Of a DNA stretch of 64,000 bases, positions 26,309 to 33,299 are shown piece after piece. Under the pieces are notes generated by a model. The model had not been told where the DNA came from. It ran no database searches and worked only from the letters and a program-made list of their open reading frames with translations. The position numbers and the translations under genes were made by a program. The stretch is from an uncultured Eubacteriales bacterium. Lineage in GTDB: Bacteria > Bacillota > Clostridia > Lachnospirales > Lachnospiraceae. Within the stretch, counting starts at the first letter, position 1. Each line of letters begins with the position of its first letter. The stretch lies in NCBI GenBank assembly GCA_900315015.1, contig OMXJ01000011.1, positions 1 to 64,000 of the forward strand. Direction: 5' to 3'.

Positions 26309-27295
26309 TCAATCTATTAAATCATTCTGGAACCTTGATAAATGCTCGTACGGAAGGATGAGCCTTCCCCTAAAGAAACCGCAGCCATCATTTATAAGCA
26401 TGTTATTTACAGCCCCGAACATATTTACGTCCACCTTTGCTAAATCAAGGTTCTGAAGAGCATTCAGCCTCTCATAGGCTTCATCATAATAAACACATTT
26501 TCCTTTTTCGATTACTGGCGCAGAGCCGGATTCAGCTTGAAGCTGCTCGTAATTTTCATGATTTGCCCTTCCTATTTCTGCAAAATCATCCATTTCCTTT
26601 GTACGTAGCTGAACCTCCATGTAGTTCTTCGCCTGATTATCGTAAAATGCTACATGCAGCGATTTATAGCCATATTCTCTGGGATATTCCACATAGTCCT
26701 TATAGTAAGGCAATATGTCCTTATTCAATCTCTTGGACGGCTTTTTTTCTGCAAATTCAGTTTTCTGAGCCGTAAAGTCCCTTTCTTCAAGGAATTTCGG
26801 AAGAGCCTCTGCTATTTCATAAAGATACTCACTCTCCTTTTCTTCCCTGACTTCTCCTTCTTTTACATGGCACTTAGGAAGTGAAATTACTATCCTATAT
26901 GCAATGATATCCTTTATGTCAGATACTGAATCCCTCATCTGTGCAGGCTCTGGAAAACAGCCATTTTCCTCGTAATATTCATTTATGAAAACCACAAGAT
27001 TTCTATTGAACTTTTCCTCTGCCCTCACTAGAGACTTGATTCTGCCCTTAATGGTAAAGGCCAGATATGGATACTTTTCAGCCATGAATTTATAAAATTC
27101 TATTATTCTCTTTGACTGAGAGGTAAGGAAGTCATTGTGCTCTAATAAATCAGATATTCCATTGAGATAGTCATAATGCTCAAGATCTACAATATTACTC
27201 TTTTCATAAGCTGTTTTTTTTAAATCATCTGCATAACTATGCATTATTTTTATTACTGTATCTCCTGAATAGAGATAGTCATTTAATTTAATCAT
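26309..27295 (-). CDS. RelA/SpoT synthetase-domain protein
   Basis: A 328-residue protein with one (p)ppGpp synthetase-like domain at about residues 70-240 and no HD hydrolase, TGS or ACT domain, so it resembles the small alarmone synthetases. Visible motifs are GRIKSLVRAEEKFNRN, DIKDIIAYRIVIS, the substrate-binding REYGYKSLHVAF and the catalytic glutamate motif MEVQLRTKEMDDFAE. The usual glycine in the D-x-x-G-x-R core is replaced (DIIAYR). The C-terminal 85 residues are not recognised. It may make (p)ppGpp or pGpp, but activity needs testing. AGGAAAAAAATG provides the ribosome site. Confidence 0.8.
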   Translation of the reverse strand: MIKLNDYLYSGDTVIKIMHSYADDLKKTAYEKSNIVDLEHYDYLNGISDLLEHNDFLTSQSKRIIEFYKFMAEKYPYLAFTIKGRIKSLVRAEEKFNRNLVVFINEYYEENGCFPEPAQMRDSVSDIKDIIAYRIVISLPKCHVKEGEVREEKESEYLYEIAEALPKFLEERDFTAQKTEFAEKKPSKRLNKDILPYYKDYVEYPREYGYKSLHVAFYDNQAKNYMEVQLRTKEMDDFAEIGRANHENYEQLQAESGSAPVIEKGKCVYYDEAYERLNALQNLDLAKVDVNMFGAVNNMLINDGCGFFRGRLILPYEHLSRFQNDLID

Positions 27296-27446
27296 TTTTT
27301 TCCTTTCAATACATTTAAAACAGGCTTGTAATCAGCCATAACCCTTATTCCCAACAATATAATTATACTAAATTTTTCCTTATATATCAAGCCAAATCAT
27401 TTCTTAGATTGTGTCAAGTATTCCTTAATTTTTACCTTTTGCCAAC

Positions 27447-27463
27447 GAAAATTATACACTAAC
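27447..27463 (-). promoter_or_regulatory. putative -10 element of the RelA/SpoT-type gene
   Basis: The minus strand has GTTAGTGTATAATTTTC, identical over 17 bases to the element at 818-834, about 155 bases before the gene. A weak -35 (AATGTC) lies 17 bases further upstream. Confidence 0.45.
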
Positions 27464-27512
27464 CATTTCTTAAGACATTTCTTACAATTTCCTTACAATT
27501 CTTCATACCCCC

Positions 27513-27541
27513 TTGAATTTTTAAAAAACACACTGTATAAT
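27513..27541 (+). promoter_or_regulatory. sigma-A promoter of the Thr-rich lipoprotein gene
   Basis: TTGAAT (27513-27518), 17 bases and TATAAT (27536-27541). Upstream, TTAAGA (27470), TTACAA (27482) and TTACAA (27493) are spaced 12 and 11 bases apart, resembling a PhoP box, but this is only a resemblance. The leader is about 155 nt and contains a small ORF starting at 27666. Confidence 0.65.
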
Positions 27542-27665
27542 CGCATCATAAAATTTCTCAAGAGAGAAAAATTTATTATTTATTTTTTATTCAAAACCAT
27601 GGTTAGATATTTTTTCTTTTGCGGATAATTTTATTATCGTATCATAATAATCGGAGGAAGTTTAT

Positions 27666-27776
27666 ATGTTTAAAAAATTTTCAAACGGAGGTAATCCCTA
27701 TGGGCAGCAGAAAATTACTTGCATTAAGCCTTGTTACTGTTCTTTCAGCAGCATCACTTACAAGTTGCAAAAGTTC
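27666..27776 (+). CDS. possible 36-codon upstream ORF overlapping the lipoprotein start
   Basis: An ATG at 27666 follows a strong GGAGGAAG site and opens a frame (MFKKFSNGGNPYGQQ) that runs across the lipoprotein start at 27700 in another frame and stops within its signal sequence. It could be a leader peptide affecting translation of the lipoprotein, or chance. No function is claimed. Confidence 0.3.
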
Positions 27777-29070
27777 TGATAATGCTCCTTCTGATACTAA
27801 AGTTTCTACTACTAGTACGGCAGAGCAGAGCACTACCACTACCACTGCTGATTCCATAGGAGATGTGGACACTGCCAGCGCTTCAAGCAAGGATACCTCT
27901 GAAGAATCAACTACAGAAGTTAAAAATACTATAGAAGCAACTGCAGAAGCAACTACAGAAGCTAATACAGAATCTAATACAGAAGCTACTACAGATACCA
28001 CTACAGCTTCTGCTCCTTTAGAAATCAATTATATGACAGACGTTTATCCAGAGCTTATTAAGAGCTACTACGATTTTGTCGCTAACTATAATCCTCATAG
28101 TGAAGACCTGACAATAAACGAAGGTTTTATCGGTGTTAAAGAATCCACACTTGGCAGAACCAACGAAGAAGCCCTTGATTCTTTAGGCTTTTCTGTCGAG
28201 GATTTAAATGGCGATGGAATTGATGAGCTTGTTATAGGAAGTTTAGAGAGCGATGAGTACGTAAATAACGCTAATCAGATTTATGCTCTTTATACCTGTG
28301 TTGATAATAAGCCTGTTCTTGTTTTTGAAGGCTGGGCTAGAAACCGTCATTATTTCATTTCATCAGATACATACTATTACGAAGGTTCTAACGGAGCAAT
28401 GTACTCAATCTTTGGTTCAGCAAAGCTTGCGCCTGGTGATACAGAGCTTTCGGATTACGACTATTATTTTACCCACGATGATCCTACCGGATTGTCCGAC
28501 ATACTTTTCTATCACAACAATACCGGTGTATTTGATCCTAATGTATCTACTTTGTTAGACACTTCTGATGAGGATTTTTGGGACAACCGTAATAATTTCA
28601 TAGATCAACTTATCAATTATGATTTGGTCCCTTTGACGCAGTACTATATTTACACCAAAACAGCCGCTCCAGAGCCTGTTGATGTTCCTGTAGAGGAACA
28701 TACCGAGTGCGCTATTACAATTAGTACTCCTTCTCAGGAATTATTAGATAGCAATGAGGGTTTTGCATACTTCGAGGTTGATGACTCCGAGTATGCATCA
28801 TATGTAATGCTCTCTTGCTCAGACGAATTAGAATATTTTTCTTTTGACGCTATTACACTTTCTGATGCAGATCCTGCAAATGGACTTGCTAAAAATGAGT
28901 GCCTTTATACCGCGGAGCCTCTTACTCCCGAACATCCACTTATAGTGCGATTAGAGTTCTATGATACACCACATAACGGCTTTTCTTATATGGATAAAAA
29001 TGGACGATTAAGACATTTCATTCTTACTATGAGCGGTAAGGACGGTTCTATCATTTCTAGCGAATATTAA
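27700..29070 (+). CDS. secreted lipoprotein with Thr/Ala-rich linker
   Basis: A 456-residue surface lipoprotein of unknown function. The signal sequence ends in the lipobox ASLTSC (cysteine at about residue 23). A linker of about 90 residues rich in Ser, Thr, Ala and Glu follows. The globular part begins near INYMTDVYPELIKSYYDFV and contains the calcium-binding-like loop DLNGDGIDELVIGS. The start was placed at ATG 27700 with GGAGG eight bases upstream, not at the ORF limit 27619, because the lipoprotein signal begins there. It has its own promoter and shares a terminator with the convergent transporter. Confidence 0.8.
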   Translation: MGSRKLLALSLVTVLSAASLTSCKSSDNAPSDTKVSTTSTAEQSTTTTTADSIGDVDTASASSKDTSEESTTEVKNTIEATAEATTEANTESNTEATTDTTTASAPLEINYMTDVYPELIKSYYDFVANYNPHSEDLTINEGFIGVKESTLGRTNEEALDSLGFSVEDLNGDGIDELVIGSLESDEYVNNANQIYALYTCVDNKPVLVFEGWARNRHYFISSDTYYYEGSNGAMYSIFGSAKLAPGDTELSDYDYYFTHDDPTGLSDILFYHNNTGVFDPNVSTLLDTSDEDFWDNRNNFIDQLINYDLVPLTQYYIYTKTAAPEPVDVPVEEHTECAITISTPSQELLDSNEGFAYFEVDDSEYASYVMLSCSDELEYFSFDAITLSDADPANGLAKNECLYTAEPLTPEHPLIVRLEFYDTPHNGFSYMDKNGRLRHFILTMSGKDGSIISSEY

Positions 29071-29141
29071 TATTCTATCGAATATTAATAATTGTTTTTT
29101 GTTATGAGTGCTAGGACTTTTTTATAAAAAAAATAAATTAA

Positions 29142-29174
29142 AAACAGCTTCAGGTACCCTCCCTGAAGCTGTTT
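29142..29174. terminator. bidirectional terminator
   Basis: AAACAGCTTCAGG pairs with CCTGAAGCTGTTT (13 bp). A- and T-rich flanks on both sides suit both the lipoprotein gene (+) and the CDF gene (-), which converge here. Confidence 0.88.
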
Positions 29175-29180
29175 CTTTTT

Positions 29181-30368
29181 TTACTTATTATTAACAAGTA
29201 CAAAGCCGTGATCTACTGTTACTGTAAGCTCGTAATTTTCATATTCCTTTTTAAGTCTTTTTTCAAGTTCTGAAATGACCTCTGCATCCGTTTTTCCTAT
29301 ATTCTTTGGAATGACGCAGTCAAAAATAACATTTACTTTCTCTTCTCCTGGTACTATTCTCATATCATGGATTGAGATATTCTCATTAATTTCCCTTGCC
29401 TGCTTCTTCATATACGCATATACCGGATCCACCTTATCCCCCTCTGTAAAAATAGGATCATAATGGATCAGTACTTGCATTTTATATTTTTCGCTAAGCT
29501 CTCTTTCGATTTTATCGACTATTTCGTGGCACTCTATGATGCCTCTTTCAGCCGGCACCTCTACATGAACGCTTGCAAAACGGTGTCCCGGACCGTAGTC
29601 GTGTATCATCAAATCATGAGTTCCTAATATTCCTTCATATGCGAGTATGCTCTTTTCAAATTCTTCCGCAAGCTCTGGGTCCGGGCAAAGTCCAATGAGC
29701 GGATCTACCGTTTCCTTTACAAGTCCGATTCCACTTATAAGCACTATTGCTGCTACAAGCGCACCCGTGATACCATCGAGATTTATATTTTTTACATTTG
29801 ATATTATCGCTGAAATAAGTACCGCTGAAGTTGCAAGCACATCATTTCTGCTATCCTGCCTTGCTGCTGAGAGCACGCTCGACTTTATCTTCTTTCCTAC
29901 AATGGTATATACTATCATCATTGTAAGCTTTATAACTATTGATAATACCAATACCACGTACATAGGAACTGCAAATCTTAAATCCTGCGGATGAATTATC
30001 TTTTCAATACTTTCCTTTAAAAGCTCAACACCCGCTATCATTACTAAAAACGCTACTACAAGTCCTGATATGTACTCATATCTGGCATGCCCAAATGGGT
30101 GGTCCTCATCCGCTGGTTTTGATGCTATCCTAAAACCTATAAGCGTCACTATGCTTGATACACTGTCTGAAAAATTATTTACAGAATCCGCTATAATGGA
30201 AATCATTCCTGATGTAATACCTACTATAAGCTTTAATACCGCAAGAAGGATGTTGCAACAAAGTCCGATAGTTCCAGCTATCTGTCCAAGCTTCGTTCTC
30301 TTTTGCTCTTCCATTTCCACCATTTCCTTACTCTTCTTCCCTAAGGCTGACTCTTCCATTTCCACCAT
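29181..30368 (-). CDS. cation diffusion facilitator family transporter
   Basis: A membrane exporter of divalent metals (Zn, Mn, Fe or Co) using proton antiport. About six helices lie in residues 30-235. The metal sites show as DSVNNFSDSVSSIVTLIGF and HPFGHARYEYISG in the first half and SRNDVLATSAVLIS in helix V. The cytoplasmic domain has HDLMIHDYGPGHRFASVHVEVP. The first 22 residues are a duplication (MVEMEESALGKKSKE then MVEMEEQ), made by a 44/45-bp tandem repeat that includes the ribosome site and ATG. Translation could start at 30368, 30323 or 30314. The undamaged ancestral start is probably the inner one. Confidence 0.9.
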   Translation of the reverse strand: MVEMEESALGKKSKEMVEMEEQKRTKLGQIAGTIGLCCNILLAVLKLIVGITSGMISIIADSVNNFSDSVSSIVTLIGFRIASKPADEDHPFGHARYEYISGLVVAFLVMIAGVELLKESIEKIIHPQDLRFAVPMYVVLVLSIVIKLTMMIVYTIVGKKIKSSVLSAARQDSRNDVLATSAVLISAIISNVKNINLDGITGALVAAIVLISGIGLVKETVDPLIGLCPDPELAEEFEKSILAYEGILGTHDLMIHDYGPGHRFASVHVEVPAERGIIECHEIVDKIERELSEKYKMQVLIHYDPIFTEGDKVDPVYAYMKKQAREINENISIHDMRIVPGEEKVNVIFDCVIPKNIGKTDAEVISELEKRLKKEYENYELTVTVDHGFVLVNNK

Positions 30369-30396
30369 TCCTTACTCTTCTTCCCTAAGGCTGACT
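30308..30396 (-). repeat. 44/45-bp tandem duplication of the CDF translation start
   Basis: Two units (30308-30352 and 30353-30396) are identical except for one deleted base. Each contains AAGGA followed by ATGGTGGAAATGGAAGA on the minus strand. The gene thus has two complete start regions in tandem. Confidence 0.9.
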
Positions 30397-30429
30397 TTTG
30401 CCTTTTCAGCCTTTTGGGCAAAGTTTTAC

Positions 30430-30783
30430 TTATTCACCGTCTGTGAAATTATAATCATCCTTATTTCTTTCCTTGAAGATTTCGAATATTTTTTCCATAA
30501 GCTCTTCATCGTCTATTCCTGAATATTCATAATCATCTTCTTCTCCCCTATTTGGGTTCTTGATGAGCTTTAGGATAATTACATTGTCATCAACTTCATG
30601 ATCGTCCGGGAATAATACTGCATATTCCTCATCCTCATACTCGATAACATCAAGAAGCTCCATTACAACATCATTACCGTTCTGGTCCTGCATTGTAATA
30701 AAATTATCATCCATTTCATCTTCGTAATCCTCGCCGCTGGGCTCGTTATTATCAAAGTCATCCATATTATAAATTTTTGCCAT
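30430..30783 (-). CDS. DUF1292 family protein (YrzB-like)
   Basis: A 117-residue, highly acidic small protein. The DUF1292 core is visible: NFITMQDQNGNDVVMELLDV, then EYEDEEYAVLFPDD and NVIILKLIKN. Its function is unknown. In most Firmicutes the family sits near yrrK/udk or mltG genes; here it lies between the CDF transporter and the flavodiiron gene. The start at 30783 has AAGGAG seven bases upstream; the ORF opens to 30804. Only about 60 bases separate it from the flavodiiron-protein stop, so cotranscription is possible. Confidence 0.85.
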   Translation of the reverse strand: MAKIYNMDDFDNNEPSGEDYEDEMDDNFITMQDQNGNDVVMELLDVIEYEDEEYAVLFPDDHEVDDNVIILKLIKNPNRGEEDDYEYSGIDDEELMEKIFEIFKERNKDDYNFTDGE

Positions 30784-30833
30784 ATTCATTCTCCTTTTTA
30801 TCACATTTTTTCTTTACCATTTCGCATCGCTTT

Positions 30834-32036
30834 TTATTTCACTGCCTCTGCAAGCGCTTTTGCAAGCTGAGTAATAGACTCTACATTTTCCTCTGTAACG
30901 CCAGACTTTATTGTAACAACCGGCTCAACTACAGTCATGTTCTTCATTGTCTCAAGACGCTTTTTCATTAGATTTGCTGCCATTGGAGCCCAGCTTCCAT
31001 TTTCCATAAGTCCTACTATGCGGTTCTGAAGATTATGATTTTTCAGATCATCAAACAGGTAGCTCATCTTATCAAAAATTTCTGCATTATAGGTAGCCGA
31101 AGCAAATACGAGAGCTTCATACTCAAAGGCCCTTGATACAAGCTCTGAGGTATCTGTCTTTGATGAATCAAATACTCTTACACCTCTTACTCCAAGCTCT
31201 ACAAGCTTTACCGCAAGAATGTCTGCTGCATTTGCAGTATTTCCATATACCGAGCCATAGAATATTGCTACAGACTTCTTTTCAGGAGTATATGATGCCC
31301 ACTTAGCATAGCGGTCAAGAATCATATTAAAATTCTCTCTCCAGATATGTCCGTGAAGAGGGCAGATCATCTTAATGTCAAGTGCTGCCGCCTTCTTTAA
31401 AACTGCACTTACCTGAGGTCCATACTTTCCTACTATATTTACATAATAGCGTCTTGCCTCATCAGACCAGTCTCTTTCCCAGTCTACTTCATCTGCAAAT
31501 ATATTTCCGCTCATTGCTCCAAAAGCTCCAAAAGCATCGGCTGAAAATAAGGTTCCTGTAGCTGTATCGATGCTCATCATAACTTCCGGCCAATGCACCA
31601 TAGGGGCTGCTATGAACTTCAATTCATGCTTTCCAAGATTTAAGGCCGAGCCTTCTTTTACAACTATTGCCCTTGATTCAGTCTCAAGTCCGTAAAACTG
31701 CTGCATCATCTTAAATGCCTGCATTGAAGCTACTATCTTCATTTCAGGATACTTTGCCACAAGTTCCGGAATAGCTGAGCAATGGTCTGGTTCCATATGA
31801 TGAACCACCATATAATCGAGGTTTCTTCCATTTAGCACATGCTCAAGATTCTCAAAAAACTGTCTCGTAACTGCATCATCGATACCATCTAAAAGACAGG
31901 TCTTCTCATCCATAAGCACGTAATTATTATATGACATGCCTGCTGGAAGAGGATATACATTTTCAAAGAGCTCGAGTCTTCTGTCTGAAGCGCCGAGCCA
32001 ATATAAATCATCATTCACTTTTCTGTAGTTGTACAT
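30834..32036 (-). CDS. flavodiiron protein (FprA-type)
   Basis: A 400-residue oxygen- or NO-reducing protein important for aerotolerance in anaerobes. The metallo-beta-lactamase-like di-iron domain (about 1-250) has HHMEPDHCSAIPEL (HxExDH), APMVHWPEVMMS, LFSADAFGAFGA and PLHGHIWREN. The flavodoxin domain (about 255-400) has AIFYGSVYGNTANAADIL for FMN phosphate binding. No rubredoxin domain is fused. The start was set at ATG 32036, with AGGAGG seven bases upstream; the ORF opens at 32120 without a site. Confidence 0.94.
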   Translation of the reverse strand: MYNYRKVNDDLYWLGASDRRLELFENVYPLPAGMSYNNYVLMDEKTCLLDGIDDAVTRQFFENLEHVLNGRNLDYMVVHHMEPDHCSAIPELVAKYPEMKIVASMQAFKMMQQFYGLETESRAIVVKEGSALNLGKHELKFIAAPMVHWPEVMMSIDTATGTLFSADAFGAFGAMSGNIFADEVDWERDWSDEARRYYVNIVGKYGPQVSAVLKKAAALDIKMICPLHGHIWRENFNMILDRYAKWASYTPEKKSVAIFYGSVYGNTANAADILAVKLVELGVRGVRVFDSSKTDTSELVSRAFEYEALVFASATYNAEIFDKMSYLFDDLKNHNLQNRIVGLMENGSWAPMAANLMKKRLETMKNMTVVEPVVTIKSGVTEENVESITQLAKALAEAVK

Positions 32037-32144
32037 TTCGTCTCCTCCTAACCATTTTTTTAACGTTAATGCATCAATTGTAACACATTCCATTCCATTA
32101 TTCCATAACTTTTTTCTCATTTGAGCATTTTTTTAAATTTAATT

Positions 32145-32669
32145 TCAAATTATGTATTTAAGCTGATTTCTCGATTCAAACTTACTTTTATCCAGCTCCT
32201 TCCCGTTAAGGACGGTCCTCTTTAAATTATCTTCTAGATCATACTCTAGTTTTAGAGAGAAAAAGGCCTTTCTTTCCTGAAGGAGCTTTAAAAATATCCT
32301 ATCGCCCTCCCATAACTCCAGGTCCATGACCTTATCAATATCTATCCATTTAAGTTCGCCTTCACTGCACTCGGTTTCTTCTCCAGAAAAATCACAGGAA
32401 GTAAATAGAGAAATGTATTCCGTAACTCCTTCTCCATAGGTAAAGGTGATAAAGCCTCTAAAATCCATTTCTTTAAGCTCCAGACCGGTTTCCTCTTTCA
32501 CCTCTCTTTTTATGCATTCTTCCGGACTCTCTCCCGGCTCATTATGTCCTCCTACACCAATCCACTTACCTTCATTTATATCCTCTTTCTCTTTATTTCT
32601 GTGGAGCATAAGGTACTTTCCATCCCTTATAAGGTAACAAAGAGTACTGTTTTGTATCGTAGTTTTCAT
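32145..32669 (-). CDS. NUDIX hydrolase (MutT/8-oxo-dGTPase-like)
   Basis: A 174-residue nucleotide pyrophosphohydrolase. The NUDIX box is complete: GGHNEPGESPEECIKREVKEETGLEL reads as G-x5-E-x7-REV-x-EE-x-G (broken here: GGHNEPGESPEECIK then REVKEETGLEL). The N-terminus (NSTLCYLIRDGKYLMLHRNK) resembles MutT-like 8-oxo-dGTP diphosphatases. The C-terminal 40 residues are extra. The substrate is inferred only. Its promoter region is duplicated. Confidence 0.88.
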   Translation of the reverse strand: MKTTIQNSTLCYLIRDGKYLMLHRNKEKEDINEGKWIGVGGHNEPGESPEECIKREVKEETGLELKEMDFRGFITFTYGEGVTEYISLFTSCDFSGEETECSEGELKWIDIDKVMDLELWEGDRIFLKLLQERKAFFSLKLEYDLEDNLKRTVLNGKELDKSKFESRNQLKYII

Positions 32670-32680
32670 ACTTTCATATC

Positions 32681-32791
32681 ATCCTTCTCAAAATTTTTTT
32701 TCTGCTCTCAATTATACCACCATAAAAGCATCCTTCTCGAAATATTTATTCTTCTGCTCTCAATTATACCACCATAAATACATCCTTACAA
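32681..32791 (-). repeat. tandem duplication carrying the NUDIX promoter twice
   Basis: Two units of 49 and 52 bases (starting at 32681 and 32730, with the boundary word ATCC again at 32782) each contain TGGTATAAT on the minus strand (-10 boxes at 32711-32716 and 32763-32768). The outer copy also has TTGTAA at 32786-32791 with a 17-base spacer. Both copies include an AAGGATG site. Confidence 0.75.
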
Positions 32792-32865
32792 TTAATTTTT
32801 GCTAATATCATTTCCAAAATGTAACAATGTCCAAACGATTTTATGCCTTTAAATCAAACTATTTC

Positions 32866-32894
32866 TTGACAATTCTTTTTTCCTTTGTTAAAAT
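32866..32894 (+). promoter_or_regulatory. consensus sigma-A promoter of the polyamine cluster
   Basis: TTGACA (32866-32871), 17 bases and TAAAAT (32889-32894). Transcription would start near 32901, leaving a leader of about 400 nt before speA. Confidence 0.85.
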
Positions 32895-32900
32895 GTTAGG

Positions 32901-33278
32901 GATTATACAAGATGATTTTTTAAGGTTTATCTTGCTATATACAAGGCCTATTCAGAGGGTTTGAATCGTCAAACGAAGAACCTTCTGCGAAAAGCTCATC
33001 GGACAGGGCTGGCCAGTGCCGAAGTGGAAACAATTATTCCACATATTGATCGAGTTAAAAGCTCAAATTTTATAAGTTGGTTACTTATAACCTTTATGTA
33101 TAGTTAACGTTTTTAAAAACGCAATACTTTAATCCGTTTACTATAATGCACCACACAACTTGTGAAACGTTCAATAGAGCATAGTATATGCATGGTAAGC
33201 ATCAGGTATCATTATGTATTATCCTTATGTTATGAATTTTCACAGACTGTGCTGCAATAGCGGAACAGTCTGTTTTTT
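32901..33278 (+). ncRNA. structured leader RNA ahead of speA, candidate riboswitch or attenuator
   Basis: Several helices can be drawn. CAAGAT/ATCTTG is at about 32908-32934. CAGAGGGTT/AACCTTCTG is at about 32953-32987 (one G-T pair, with an inner TTTG/CAAA helix). A three-way junction is closed by CTCATC with GATCGAG (about 32995-33054) and contains hairpins GGC/GCC and GTGGAA/TTCCAC. TATAAGT/ACTTATA is at 33071-33089, and the palindrome CGTTTTTAAAAACG at 33108-33121. The leader ends in an intrinsic terminator directly before the speA ribosome site. It does not match the riboswitch classes I can recall (guanidine, lysine, SAM, cobalamin, T-box). Control by a polyamine or its precursor is inferred. 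Confidence 0.6.
33242..33278 (+). terminator. intrinsic terminator within the speA leader
   Basis: ACAGACTGT (33242-33250) pairs perfectly with ACAGTCTGT (33265-33273), followed by TTTTTT. It ends about 20 bases before the speA start, so it must be conditionally bypassed for the cluster to be expressed. Confidence 0.85.
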
Positions 33279-33299
33279 GTTTTTGGAGGTCTGATTTTT

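Noticed and set aside
27470..27497. PhoP box upstream of the lipoprotein promoter
   Set aside because: Only two good TTACA words at 11-base spacing and one weak match; too little to call.
32901..33060. Speculative assignment of the speA leader to the guanidine, lysine, SAM or T-box families
   Set aside because: The diagnostic conserved words of these classes (for example the T-box GGTACCGCG region, or the SAM-I GATGA and CCGGCAACC core) are absent; short likenesses such as GCCGAAG are not enough.
33147..33236. Leader peptides in the speA leader (MHHTTCETFNRA and MHGKHQVSLCIILML)
   Set aside because: Neither has a ribosome site and neither is rich in arginine or lysine codons.
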